This document shows, piece by piece, positions 34,513-45,735 of a stretch of 64,000 bases of DNA. Location: NCBI GenBank assembly GCA_963930775.1, contig OZ005704.1, forward strand, positions 7,915,669-7,979,668, in the 5' to 3' direction. The DNA is from Cliona cf. orientalis. Its lineage: Eukaryota > Porifera > Demospongiae > Clionaida > Clionaidae. Position numbers and translations under genes: made by a program. A model generated the notes under the pieces. That model made no database searches, had not been told where the DNA came from, and worked only from the letters and a program-made list of their open reading frames with translations. Position 1 is the first letter of the stretch. Each line of letters opens with the position of its first letter.

Positions 34513-35841
34513 CTATTGGAGTACCTTGATGTCAAATTTTGCATCCTTTCCCCAGCGGTAGTCTCCAGGCTTAGCCTTGCCCCCGCTCCAACGAACAGTC
34601 ACCCAGCCATTGCCCTTCACAGCGATCACCTCACCGACCTTTCCACTGCCACCATCTTGGTCGTCCCACTTCCAATCGGCACCCCTCACCACCTTATCAC
34701 CCTTCTTTATTCCCAGTTCCACCTCGCAATCAAATGGACTTTCCCTGGCCTCCACTCCACACACAGACACAGAGATGGAGAGTGTGCCACAGCCACGAGG
34801 AAAGAACGTCACCAGCCATGTGTTGTCAGCTTGCTTTGTTATTGTGCGGTGGAGTAGAGTTGCATGGAGTCGATGTGATCCGTTGGAGTCAACTGGAGTC
34901 AACGCTATCTTAACTGATATCTCTTTGTCAATGCTGCAGCTAGCCACCTGCTCCTTTGGCTCTACTTGGATGGTGAACTTGTTACTCTGACCCATGGCTG
35001 CCTTTTCCTTTAAGCCCACCGAGATATGCTCAGGTTGAGGTTTAGGTAGTATCTGTCCGAACTTGCCAGCATAGTCCTCCTTTGGAGGTGCTCTCATCTG
35101 CCACTTGGTTGGGTTCACTTTGTCTGTGCTCCATTCAAACAGAGTAAACTCGTCCATTTTCTCTAGGTGCATATCTCTCTCCACCATCAGCCTCGACTCC
35201 TGCCTGCAGTTCAGCAACTCTTTGGTAGATACGATGCATTCCTTTAGCTTTTCCCTCTTCTCTTTCACGTCATTCTTGTGTCTACTGATGTAGTCTTCTT
35301 GAGTGGAGTTAGCTTGTTGCAGTTCCTTTATCAGCTCACCCTTTCTTTCTTCTAGTTGTTGCACCACCTGCCTGAAACTATCGTCAATTTCTTGCTCACA
35401 GCGAGCGAGTTCTGTGGCATTTTTCTGTTGTACAGATTCGATATGCTCAAAGTGACTATCAAATTCTCTTGCTTTATCTTCCAACAAGGTCAGCTTTTCT
35501 TCGATCAACGTCTTGACATTGACTGCAACATCAAATTTATGCTCTCGGCAGTAGGTGATGGTACAGTGGAGGCAGACGGGCTTTCTGCAGTCACGGCAGT
35601 AGAAGGTCAGCTCTTTCTTGTGCTCGCTACACTGGAATCGCTTCCTCAGTTCCATGGCGCTCTCACTTTCCACTATCATGTGATCCTTCGTATCTACTTG
35701 TCTCTTGTGCTGATAGAGGCATTCCTCGCACAGAAGTCGGCTGCAACTCGTACATCGTGCAACTGCCGATTTTTTTTCGACACAGTTAAGGCATAGCTCA
35801 CCTACTCTAAACGGCTCCCCTACGTTCGTGGCCATTGGCAT
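34513..35841 (-). CDS. TRIM-like protein: B-boxes, coiled coil, filamin repeat, MIB/HERC2
   Basis: A single uninterrupted exon of 442 residues among intron-rich neighbours. It starts MPMATNVGEPF. Two B-box-type zinc fingers lie at about residues 17-55 (CLNCVEKKSAVARCTSC, CEECLYQH) and 69-108 (CSEHKKELTFYCRDC, CLHC, HKF). A long coiled coil covers about 110-230. A filamin/ABP280-type Ig repeat spans about 275-375 (ISVKIALTPVDSNGSHRLHA, then LVTFFPRGCGTLSISVSVCG, ESPFDCEV). A C-terminal MIB/HERC2 domain covers about 378-442 (KKGDKVVRGADWKWDDQDGG, GWVTVRWSGGKAKPGDYRWG). The usual N-terminal RING is absent, so ubiquitin-ligase activity is not supported by the sequence; a scaffold or ligase-partner role is inferred. 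The intronless state suggests origin by retroposition. Stop lies 49 bases from ALKBH6's. Confidence 0.9.
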   Translation of the reverse strand: MPMATNVGEPFRVGELCLNCVEKKSAVARCTSCSRLLCEECLYQHKRQVDTKDHMIVESESAMELRKRFQCSEHKKELTFYCRDCRKPVCLHCTITYCREHKFDVAVNVKTLIEEKLTLLEDKAREFDSHFEHIESVQQKNATELARCEQEIDDSFRQVVQQLEERKGELIKELQQANSTQEDYISRHKNDVKEKREKLKECIVSTKELLNCRQESRLMVERDMHLEKMDEFTLFEWSTDKVNPTKWQMRAPPKEDYAGKFGQILPKPQPEHISVGLKEKAAMGQSNKFTIQVEPKEQVASCSIDKEISVKIALTPVDSNGSHRLHATLLHRTITKQADNTWLVTFFPRGCGTLSISVSVCGVEARESPFDCEVELGIKKGDKVVRGADWKWDDQDGGSGKVGEVIAVKGNGWVTVRWSGGKAKPGDYRWGKDAKFDIKVLQ

Positions 35842-35906
35842 AAGCTAAGGAGGGGCGGGGTTTCCCTAGGTGTTGGTGTGCTTTATTTGGAGCTACAAGA
35901 TTCATC
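35842..35906. promoter_or_regulatory. 65-bp divergent promoter, TRIM-like/BRF1
   Basis: The shortest head-to-head gap in the window; start codons are 65 bases apart. No TATA box. Confidence 0.4.
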
Positions 35907-37722
35907 ATGTCTACTGTGTGCTCTCAGTGCGGTGGTACAGACATTGAGTACGATCAGGCTCGCGGCGATGCCGTATGTACGAGCTGTGGTTCTGTCCTAG
36001 AGGATAACATAATTGTGTCTGAAGTGACATTTGTGGAGCAGAGCTGTGGCTCTTCTTCCGTCATTGGGCAGTTCGTTTCTGCCGAAGGTCAGTAGAGCAT
36101 GTACCTGTATGAGACGAGCTATATACGTGTCGTGACCATCTGTGGTGTATTAGGTTCGAAGCAGCCCCTGAGCGGGAGTGGGTTCCACCACGGGTTGGGA
36201 AAAGATTCCAGAGAAATTACTCTCCAGCAAGGTATGTAGCCTCGGGTCACAAGACTAGGAAGTCTCTATGTTCAACATTGCGTATTTTAATTGCAGCTAA
36301 GAAACGTTTAAACAATCTTGGTCAATTGCTCAAGCTCAACCAGCATTGCATCGACTCTGCATTTATGTTTTTTAAGATGGCACTTCAGATGAACCTGACC
36401 AGGGGGCGCAAGTCTAGCATCATTGATACGGCATGCCTTTACCTGGTGTGCCGCAGCGAAGGAACACCACGTATCCGTCCCACCCTTTCTTCTATTCCCC
36501 CCTCCCCCTCCCCCCAAATGTTTGAACTTTGGTGGATAGTTTCTTAACAAATTTCATTTCAGATCTCTTACTTGACTTCAGTGATGTACTACAGGTATGT
36601 GTGTCGACACAAAAACAATTATTATCATCATTAACACAATCGTTTCGTAGATCAATGTTTATGCCCTGGGTCGTGCTTATCTCCGGCTCTCCAATGCACT
36701 TCACATCAACCCTCCTGCCATAGGTTTGCAATGCCAGGCTGCTCATATTATATGCAATTCTTTTAGGATAATGTTACGGAGGGAGGGTTTAAAGTTTGGA
36801 GTTTGGGGGAGGGGGGAAGAACAACCGTATAGCCAAAAATTTGGTGGGGAATTTAATTTGGCGGTTTGGCGGTCTATGTTACAACCGCCAAATTAAAATC
36901 CGCCAAAATTTTCTACTCGCATATATAATATGTATGTACTGAACCACCAAATTTAAATCCTCTAATATTCTTGCAATAGCAATGTTGGGCTCAACCGCCA
37001 AATTTAATTCCCGCCAATATTTCTGGCTATACGGTATGCTGCAGAGGGGCATTGAGACCACATCATTGACTGCTGTATCTGTTGTGTTCAGATCCATGTC
37101 TCTACATTCATCGCTTTGCTCATAAGCTTGAGCTCGGTGAGAAAACTCATGAAGTATCAATGACAGCCCTGCGGCTGGTTGCCCGGATGAAGAGAGACTG
37201 GATTCATCATGGTCGTCGACCAGCTGGCCTCTGTGGAGCTGCCCTGCTTGTTTCTGCTCGTCTTCACAACTTTAACCGATCTGTGCGTGAGGTAGCTAGA
37301 GTGGTCAAGCTCTCTGAGGGCACCGTGCGTAAGAGACTTGGCGATTTCAAAGATACGCCTTCAAGTCGCCTCACCATTGATGAGTTCCTCAAGATAGATC
37401 TAGAACAAGAGCATGACCCTCCAAGTTTTACAGAGTCCAAACGGAAGGCTAAGCAGCTTGTGAGTACTAAGCTTTGTTACTCAATCTCTTTATTGTCAGT
37501 TGTATGATAAAGGGTTTTCCTCAAGAGGACAGCGACTCTGAACAGCAAGAACAAGAGGAAAACACAGAGGAGGAAGAAGAGGCAGGCTATGGAGGAATCA
37601 AGATGGCATCTGTTGGAGAAATCATTGCTAAGGCTCGTTTCAATGAGTCCTATCTTCATGTTAATTTGGGACTCGGTGAAAATCTTGAGGAGCTTGCTAC
37701 CCACTTTGGAAATGAAGAGAAT

Positions 37723-37780
<58 letters not shown>

Positions 37781-38889
37781 CACAATTTCAGTTTTGTGTA
37801 CAGAGGTTGTGGTTGAGGAGGTGGAGCCTGCACCTTCAGGAGAGTTGGATCTCAGTGGAATTGATGACACTGAAATTGATAAGGTAAGCTCACAATTGTT
37901 TCACTGTACAGTGTACTAGGATACTGCTACTAACAGTTGCTTCTGTCGGAGGAAGAAGTTAAGATCAAGACTCAATTATGGTTTGCTGAGAATGGAGACT
38001 ACCTCAAGGAGCAGGAAGGTCTGTCCAGATAATAAAATTTCACTGATAGACACAATATACTTTCTCCACTCATGCATGCAGTGAGGAGAGCCAAACTTGC
38101 CGCCATCCAAGCAGAAAAGGATAAAGACAAGAAAGTAGGCGGTTCTTTATGATCGCTCAATGTAATGGATATTGGTGTGGTATGTACTTTATTCAGTGCC
38201 GTCGGCAACGAAATAAGAGAACAAAATCACAAGTGACTCCAGCTATGTCAGCAGGAGAGGCCATAGAGAGGATGCTTGTCGAAAGAAAAATATCTACCAA
38301 GATCAACTATGATGTTCTTCGTGACTTGGCTAACGGTGTGGCAGTGGAGGGCCCTAGCAATCATTCTCTACCCACTGATGCTACTACATCTGGGAGGCTG
38401 CTCGCCATAAGCAAAGCACCACCAACTACTGCTGGAAGACTGCCCTCCCTCACAACCAGGAAAAGAAACTTCTCTGTTCTAATGTCTGAACAGGCAGCCC
38501 CAACAGGCCAACCACCAACCAAGTCAGAGACCATACTACTCCAGACACCTCTGACCTTTATGTGTTGTAAACCATTGTGCAGATTTGGGCGTGATTCTTT
38601 GAATGCAGTGAAAGGTGACACTGACAAAGAGAGCATGCCAGAACATAGTTCAACTGGAGAGATTGTGGAGGAGAGTGGGCCTGTTGACTACTGCCATGAT
38701 GGAGAGGGTGCACTGGAGGACAATGATTTGGAACAATTGGCCTATGAAGGTGATCCTCTCCTGCTTAGCGATTATGAAGACGAGGAAGGTAAGCTGATAA
38801 CTGGCAGCCAGGCTTAGAATCCAGCTGAGGTTTATTGCATTCTCTTTCCTGTTGTAGGTGATTATTCCGAGAGCTTAGATGTCTACTAG
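35907..38889 (+). CDS. BRF1: TFIIIB subunit BRF1
   Basis: A TFIIB-related factor that recruits RNA polymerase III to tRNA and 5S promoters with TBP and BDP1. Exons: 35907-36087, 36154-36231, 36297-36470, 36563-36594, 36651-36723, 37092-37459, 37513-37723, 37804-37883, 37937-38018, 38082-38134, 38197-38788, 38858-38889; about 651 residues (human 677). A zinc ribbon at 5-30 ([18 protein letters not shown]) is followed by two cyclin repeats ([20 protein letters not shown], then [39 protein letters not shown]). Further conserved blocks are [26 protein letters not shown] and the homology block II region [16 protein letters not shown]. The acceptor of exon 7 (AAAG at 37512) is unusual; a nearby alternative would drop five codons. 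Intron 5 holds a MITE, and intron 7 is almost entirely GT repeat. Confidence 0.93.
36825..37036. mobile_element. MITE, CCGTATAGCC family, in BRF1 intron 5
   Basis: Element 36825-37034 begins CCGTATAGCCAAAAATTTGG and ends AATATTTCTGGCTATACGG then TA. Same orientation and interior blocks as 24024-24244; the left TA is mutated to AA. Confidence 0.85.
37724..37778. repeat. (GT)n microsatellite forming the 5' splice site of BRF1 intron 7
   Basis: About 54 bases of GT start immediately after exon 7 (AATG then GTGTGT). The intron is only 80 bases, so two thirds of it, including the donor site, is repeat. Confidence 0.85.
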
Positions 38890-40130
38890 GTATCTTCTGC
38901 GTTTACTGAAAGCAATAATTTATATTTTTATTCCACCAATACATCAGATTCTACATATTGTTATTATTGTACTGTGCACATGTGTGGTGTATATTATCAT
39001 ACCATGAAATTGTGTGAGAATGGGGTATATGTACAGGGGAGTGCACACTTGTGACACTATACTAGGGGGCAGTACATAATGCCACAGGGAGCAGTCTATA
39101 ATTAAATTTTTGGCTATGCAAATGAAGAGGTGCAGGTAGAGCTAGTGGTGTGGGAAGAAAACCCACAATGTGGTGTGGACAGCTGCTAGCCCTGTTTTAC
39201 TGGACACCTCATGATTATGCACAAGGCTGACAGAGGCAGGCTGTAAGGAAAATTTGGAGAGCACTGCCATACACATGACCCTTTCATAGAAAAGTAAGAG
39301 TTTTAATACTATAGTTGGTCCTCTCCATAATATTATAACAGTTACTGATCTACGTAATGATTCAAGATTCACGTCTGATATGTATGTAAAGTTAGCATTA
39401 TAGGATTCAGGGTAGTAATGGGCAGTATTGGAAATTGTAGCTGGCGGTCGGTCACGGTATCCACGGTATGTGGGATATATATTATGGTAATGTATACGCT
39501 AAAAATTGCTACGACATTGGTACTTTTCAAGTCTGATTATACAAATTTATAGGGCGATTTGTATATTTTACTCTCATTTATTACAGATGGAAGAAAATTA
39601 TACGGTATCACTGTATTTGTATGGTTTAATGGTTAATAGTCAATACCTCGGTATCACGGTACCGGTATGGACGGTATATTGCTACTAATTCAGGGGATGA
39701 TACAAGTACAATAATAATTATCAGGAAAAGCTAATCCACTTGCACACACACACACACACTCACTCGCTCACTTACTCAGCAGAAAACAATAAATATTATT
39801 ATAAAAACTGTCTCTACAAAGATTAGCATATCAAAGGAGGAATTTCCTTATGCTGCAGATGTCTACATAGCTTCTGCTTAGGTGCTAGGTGCACCTGTAA
39901 ACACACACACACACATAATAGTTATCTGATAGTAATTGGGGAGCATGAGATGCAGAGAACAGCATCCGACAAAAAATTTAAATTTGTGCAGGACAGCATC
40001 CGACAAAATGATATCGATGGCATCCAACAAAATGATAATTTTATGCAGGACAGCGTCCAACAAAAAATTTAAATTGTGCAGGACAGCATTTGACAAAATG
40101 ATAGGTTTGTAAAAAATTGTTTACAGCTCA
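38890..40130. other. Intergenic, AT-rich, with degenerate repeats
   Basis: No convincing gene. It contains degenerate CGGTA-rich sequence (39440-39690), a short CA run (39740-39760) and, at 39957-40105, four copies of the motif GCAGGACAGCRTCCRACAAAA related to the block in SDE2 intron 2. Confidence 0.5.
39957..40105. repeat. Tandem GGACAGCATCC/GACAAAA motifs
   Basis: Copies start near 39959, 39990, 40044 and 40079 in the same orientation, with AAATTTAAATT spacers identical to those in SDE2 intron 2. It appears to be a half-element of that fold-back family. Confidence 0.7.
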
Positions 40131-40720
40131 GTAATAATTCAATGTACATGTAGCTAGTAAATTATATCCAGTACCTCAGTAGTAGTCCACCAGGATGTGT
40201 AGCACCTCTAAGGCATCTGCCTTCATTGGCAAGCTCAGCTACGTAAATCCAGCACAGTCCAGCCTCGTGAGTTCAAGTCACAAAGTAGCCTCTCTGAGGC
40301 ACTCTCACTCTGTACACAAAATCACCATTATTGTAGGAGCAGCATACATATATGTGTATATACAGTAGAAGCCAAAGGCTATGCACCATATCACTGTGGC
40401 AACACACACCCTGTAATACACATGTCAGCATAGTTGTACATGCATGTAGTTAGTAGCACCATGCAGAACTAGACGATCAAAATTAAGGACAAAGCTTACC
40501 CTCTGCTCAATAATGCTGAGCTGGCGCACATCTGTCATGCTGTCCAGAGACACACACAAACTGCTGAATACAGGCATAGGAAGATCAAGTAAATATGGAG
40601 CTGTAGATGAAATTTTAAATGAATAATTATCATAAAAGTCGTATAGCATCGAATATAATTTTATCAGCGAAAGGGGGTAGATCTACACCATCGCAATAGT
40701 CTTGCCCCCCCTTGATCTCA
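40130..40720. repeat. Local duplicated segment, copy 1
   Basis: Parts recur at 46860-47220 (from CAGCTCAGTAATAAT through the CACTGTGGCAACACACACC-like block), at 40835-40975, at 47570-47645 and at 51387-51640. The shared portions are diverged by a few per cent and rearranged, so this is a low-copy local duplication, not a satellite. Confidence 0.65.
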
Positions 40721-40923
40721 TAGTACTAGCTTACTGTGTCCACCCTCACCCCCCCCCCCCTGGGAAATTTTCTAAGGCCTGGACGGCAGTCTCAGGATGG
40801 CTAGCGTTTACAGAGATTAGCACACTTGTGTACACACGGCTTCAGCAATCAGCATAGTCGTACACGTATGTAGTAAGTAGCACCATGCAGAACTAGACGA
40901 TCAAAACTAATGACAAAGCTTAC

Positions 40924-41064
40924 CCTCTGCTCAACAACGCTGAGCTGGCGCACGTCTGTCATGCTGAATGATAAACGATCGATATTATGTATATGCACTG
41001 GCCATGGCTGGTGCTATGTTTGTGGCTGTACTTACAAGAGAGTCTGTTCCAGTTGACCCAACAC
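40924..41064 (-). CDS. Two tiny phase-compatible exons of an unidentified gene (partial)
   Basis: Exon 41064-41036 (acceptor ATGCAG, donor GTAAGT) and exon 40963-40924 (acceptor ATTCAG, donor GTAAGC) join in frame to read VLGQLEQTLFMTDVRQLSVV followed by EQR. A helical, plausible protein segment with four consensus splice borders is unlikely by chance, but no flanking exons could be fixed. The second exon is duplicated at about 40541-40501 (MTDVRQLSIIEQR) and at about 51430-51388, where the 3.7 kb transposon sits at its donor. It may be a decayed or lineage-specific gene. Confidence 0.35.
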
Positions 41065-41290
41065 CTGCATCATCAAATACAAGTGAATAAAATCAATTCT
41101 AAACAGCACATTGCACATGCACGCTACTAATATTCACAGGCACAATAGTAATAATATAGTATGATTGTATACCAATTGCAATTGAGTTATAAAATTTAAT
41201 GCTCAAAATAGTTTGTCAAGTGAAACATGACTTGACAGAGCACACTAGCTACAGCTACCATAGCTACTCTTCATGTAGTTGCACATGAAC

Positions 41291-41447
41291 TCACTGTCAG
41301 TGAAGAGGGTCTCGTGTTGATTATGCTCCACACAGCTCCACTTTCAGTTGCCATAGCGACTGCCACACCTCCTTATGATACACCCACTCAGCTCCCATCA
41401 TGATCAGCTTGTCCACATCGTCACAATCATCAATGTACGAGATCTGA
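41291..41447 (-). pseudogene. Possible exon of an unidentified gene or relic
   Basis: On the minus strand an open segment with an acceptor (TCAG) and a donor (GTGAGT) reads YIDDCDDVDKLIMMGAEWVY and continues KEVWQSLWQLKVELC before a stop. Acidic and Trp-rich, it looks like coding sequence, but the frame does not continue to the donor. It could be a relic of the same gene as 40924-41064. Low certainty. Confidence 0.25.
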
Positions 41448-41579
41448 TAAATGTACATGAGCCAGATATAATGACGTACACATCAAATACTCTACCATTA
41501 CAAGAGCTATCTATATAATATTATTATAATACAAGTGAACTAGAGACCATGTTCCCATATATTAATTTTACAGGGTTGC

Positions 41580-41602
41580 ATACAGAAGGGGGGGGGGGGG
41601 CA
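41580..41602. repeat. Poly-G run
   Basis: About 13 G in a row in otherwise AT-rich sequence. Similar poly-C runs lie at 40749-40760, 47428-47438 and 47468-47486. Confidence 0.8.
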
Positions 41603-41970
41603 CTGGGATACAGCACAAATAATATTAAGCAAGAAGATACCGTTTGTAATCACAGCATTATTCTGTGATATTTACTAGTATACACACACCACAACAGTGC
41701 TAGTGTGGAGGCTGGTCTGATCACTGCTGGGAAGAGAGCGAGCTACACCAAAGACACCCAGACAGGACTTAATTTTTGCACCCCAATTAATTACATGTAA
41801 TTATCAAGGCAAGGATGTTCGTCCATGACTCCCTGATGAGGCTATTCTATGATCAGCTACAGTTAATTCATCCAATAACTCGCCTAAGTTGCCACAGGTA
41901 CATGATAAACATTAATACAGCACAAGTACAGTGTGCACACATATCCTAAAACACTCCCTACACCTCCTAT

Positions 41971-42125
41971 TGTGCTTTGCAGATCAGTTGGTTAGCTAAT
42001 GGCACCTGTCTCTGTCTCTGTCACTGTCACTGTATAAACTGACAGCCTTTGTTACTTGTAGTATAACTGAATTAAGCACTTGAGAGCCACTGCCTACTTA
42101 TCCATTCAACTGGACTGCAGAGACA
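41971..42125. mobile_element. Truncated MITE, CTGTGCTTTGC family
   Basis: The reverse complement of the interior of 33853-34015 (GGCACCTGTCTCTGTC, GTATAACTGAATTAAGCACT, CCACTGCCTA) with one recognisable end, TTGTGCTTTGCAGATCAGTT. Confidence 0.65.
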
Positions 42126-42204
42126 CCTTGAACCAGTTCCACCTCCTTCACACACACACCTATATATACAAGGTGGCCACAAGTACTGAATATCATTAAC
42201 ACAC

Positions 42205-44405
42205 TCACATAGAAACTTCAAGCCATACCCAGCCATAGGGAATGAAGGCATACCAGTATGTACTACATCAGGAGTACATTAGTAATGTACTCCTGACTAC
42301 ATGCACCTAGCTAACTACAGTATACCGGGGTACATGTGTATGCATGACATTGTATATAATGTGCTCAAGAGTACACACAATGTCGTGATAAACTGCATGA
42401 ACACTCCTCTACAGACCATTTCAGACCATTTACATGCATTACAGTTAGTAATCATAACGATACTAGTTTAACTTGCACATGATTTTTACACTGTGCATAA
42501 GCTAGTGCATAGCAGCTCCACTATGACTATGGATGCTCACTCGAGAATGGTACTTTGTGGCATTAGATCTCATTTACCATAATACTTGTGGTCATGGATC
42601 AAGTAAAAATATATTTTTTATTCATGGCCAACACAAGAGTTACTTGGATACTATGGAACCATGCATATGGCTGGTCTATAAAATGAGAAATGAGGAGACC
42701 TCCACCATGCATGTACACAGCTAAAGAGTACACCAGTTAGAAGAGCAACAACATAGTTGATACTCTCACATGGCAATGTCCATTCCAATTCAAATGGGTG
42801 CTACCATGCAAGACTATACATTGCATACTCTTGGTGTAATATCTGCAAATGTACTTCTAATTACAACTGAAATAATGCAAAGGGTACCTAAATTATTATA
42901 GGGTGGTGCTCATAAAAATTAATATTATAATGAAGATTGGTACAAGACAAAGTTGGGAATTTGAATAGCTAGGTCAAAGGATTGACATCTTAGCTAATTA
43001 ACAGGGACACACCACCACAAATTACACATGGTAGTAATATGCACTCCATTGTACCCTATACACATGTGCTGTGTGTGTGTGTGCAATACTACTCCACTAC
43101 CCTTATAGTATTCAACAGACCACAGAAATTTCAAGCCATACACATGCAGCCGTAGGGAATGAAGGCATACCAGTATGTACTATGTCAGGAGTACATTATA
43201 ATTAGTAATGTACTCCTGACCACATGCATGTACATGTAGCTGGCAAAGAGCCTGAGGGGTGGGGCTCCCCCTCTAAGCAAATACAGTGTACATGTTTATG
43301 CATGTATATAATTTATGCTCAAGAGAGTACACACAATGTCATGATAAACTGCATGAACACACCTCTACAGACTATTTCAGACCATTTACATGCAATACAG
43401 TTAGTAAGTCCACATCAAATTAATTTCATGTTTCTTGGACAGATGGATAGGGTTGGTAGGTAGGCAAAAGTTATGAATCTCATTAAATGTTATGAATATC
43501 ATTAAAATTCGCTGTCCTGCTATGAACAAGCTGGTTTGACCAAGAAATCAATGCAAGACTCCTCCAGAACACTGAGCCTTGATAAAATGAAGCTAGAAGC
43601 TCCTTTTCTTGGCTCCTTGTCATGGACAGCTTCTGCTGAATATGGCGATACTTGGTGGATCATGTGCTTGTGGTTTTTAAATAATTAATTTTTTTTTCAA
43701 ATCTCAGAAATAAACGGTCTACGGGTCCAAGAAACATGAAATCAAATTGATTTGGCCTAACCATAATGATACTAGTTTAACTTAATTACACATAATATTT
43801 TCCACTATGACTATGCATGGATGCTCACTCAAGAATGGTACTTTGTGGCATTAGATCTCATTTACCATAATACCGGTGGTCATGGAGAAAGGGATGATAA
43901 GTAAACATATATTTTTTATTCATGGCCAAAACAAGAGTTACTTGGATACTGTGGAACCCTCGGCTGGTCTATAAAATGAGAAATGAGGAGATCTCCTCTA
44001 ATTAAGAAACTATGCATGCACACAGCTGAAGAGTACACCAGTTAGAAGAGCAACAACATAGTTGATATCCTCACATGGCAATGTCCATTCCAATTTAAAT
44101 GGGTGCTACCGTGCAAGACTATACATTGCATACTCTTGGTGTATTATCTGCAAATGTATTTCTAATTACAACTGAAAAATGCAAAGGGTACCTAAATTAT
44201 TATAGGGTGGTGCTCATAAAATATTATAATGAAGACTGGTACAAGACAAAGTTGGGAATTTGAATAGCTGGTCAGAGGAGCAACATCTTAGCTAATTAAC
44301 GGGGACACACCACCACAAATTACACATGGTAGTAGTATGCACTCCACTGTACCCTATACACATGTGCTGTGTGTGATACTACTCCACTACCCTTATTGTA
44401 TTCAC
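42205..44405. repeat. Tandem duplication of a ~0.9-kb unit
   Basis: The first unit is about 42205-43120, the second about 43120-44405. Both run from TTTCAAGCCATAC, GGGAATGAAGGCATACCAGT and GGAGTACATT to GGTGGTGCTCATAAA, ACACACCACCACAAATTACA and CTACTCCACTACCCTTAT. The second unit is longer because a 350-bp element is inserted at 43408. No coding potential. Inside each unit, AGGAGTACATTA and TAATGTACTCCT form a short hairpin. Confidence 0.8.
43405..43760. mobile_element. MITE with GTCC/GGCC ends and TAA target duplication
   Basis: Element 43408-43757 (350 bp). Left end GTCCACATCAAATTAATTTC, then ATGTTTCTTGGAC; right end GTCCAAGAAACATG, then AAATCAAATTGATTTGGCC. TAA flanks both sides (43405-43407, 43758-43760), and the uninterrupted first tandem unit (CAGTTAGTAATCATAAC) shows the empty site. 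The ends match those of the 47646-51383 transposon (GGCCACATCAATTTAATATT). Confidence 0.85.
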
Positions 44406-44549
44406 AGTATGCATGACTTCCTCCAAACCACTAGTCCCTCCATACCCAGAGACACAGGGGGTTGACCCCAACCAGTCTTAATTAACAATAAAAATGCTTC
44501 TCTTACTCTCTGTACCCTTAGTGTGCATGTCTGTAGCTGTCTCTATAGA

Positions 44550-44724
44550 TACTGTAAATCTGGAAATTTTCATTGTAAAAATATTTTCGTAGTTGATGGG
44601 AGCTACGAAAGTTAGCATGCATTATTAATGCTAATGTGGTAAGGGGTCGTTCATATGAAAATTTTTTACACAAAAATTTATTGTGCGAAAGTTTCTTTAC
44701 ATGAAAATTTCCAGATCTACGGTA
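44550..44724. mobile_element. MITE, CCGTA family B
   Basis: Element 44552-44722: left CTGTAAATCTGGAAATTTTC, right GAAAATTTCCAGATCTACGG, TA on each side. Relative of 7840-8024. Confidence 0.8.
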
Positions 44725-45589
44725 CATGTGTACCTAGCTACTTTCATCATACATGAGGGGCCATATCTCACTATCACCTGAAAACTGTGTGTGCAGGTGT
44801 GCACCTCTGTACCATGACCAGCCATAAGGGTATTGGGTACTTCCTTTCTTTGATATGCAAATAACCATGGTCACAGACAACCAATTGTGAGGCCCTATGA
44901 ATAGCAGCACCAGTAGCTAAACAATCAGCCTAGCAAGTACATGTCAATATACACAAAATATCTATTTATTAAAGCCTTCTGAAATGCTCTAGATGTCTAC
45001 TATATCATCGTAAAATCTTCTGAAATAATTAGTGGTAGCAGTACCTCACTAAAATTGCAAGTACATGACTATACATACTGCAGACCTTACGATAAATTTT
45101 TTTGTATCTATGGCCAGTCAAAATGTCTGAAATTTGACCGGACATTTACACCGAATACCTGGACACCAATGTATATTATATTATTAATAATTTTTTTTTC
45201 TTCCAACTATAATAATATTATATCAATGCTGTAGCAGGGCATGCTGTGTAATATTACAGTACACTCAGCTCAAGGCATAGAAGACCACCAGCAGATGTAC
45301 AGCTGCTGAGTCATTGTGGTCAATATGTAGTTGGTGGGTGCTAGGCCCACCCTAAGCCAAGCCTCCAAAAACCATAGTTGACCCAGCCACAGCTACTACA
45401 GTGCAGCCTAAGCCAGTAAACAGGATGCTAGTCAGACATTAGTGCTTGAACTGCACTGTTGAATGCTGCATTGATTGAATGAAAGAAAGAGTCTGGATAA
45501 TAAAGTGAATGTCAGGACATGCTGGCTATTTGTCGGAAAATGTCCTATATCCAACCATTATCATAAGGTCTGATATTGTACATGCATAG

Positions 45590-45735
45590 TACCTTTTAAC
45601 GTCTCTGTGTATGACAATTTGCTGAGCTCGGCAATGAAGGTAGGCGAGTGCAGAGTTTGCCATATATGGATAAATAAGGCAGAGACGAGGGAGAACCATC
45701 ACAACTGTAGCCGAGCACAGGGAGGAGGTGGGCAT
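45590..45735 (-). pseudogene. Protein kinase fragment
   Basis: The minus strand reads PRLCLIYPYMANSALAYLH, then QQIVIHRDVKR and a donor GTAC. This corresponds to kinase subdomains V-VIb of IRAK/Pelle-like kinases (LIYPYM...ALAYLH...IHRDVK). The stretch normally separating the hinge from ALAYLH is missing. Just upstream, GYSCDGSP lies in a different frame, implying a frameshift. No further kinase exons are seen. I call it a relic. Confidence 0.5.

Noticed and set aside
37728..37919. Cys-Val repeat ORF
   Set aside because: It is read through the GT repeat of BRF1 intron 7.
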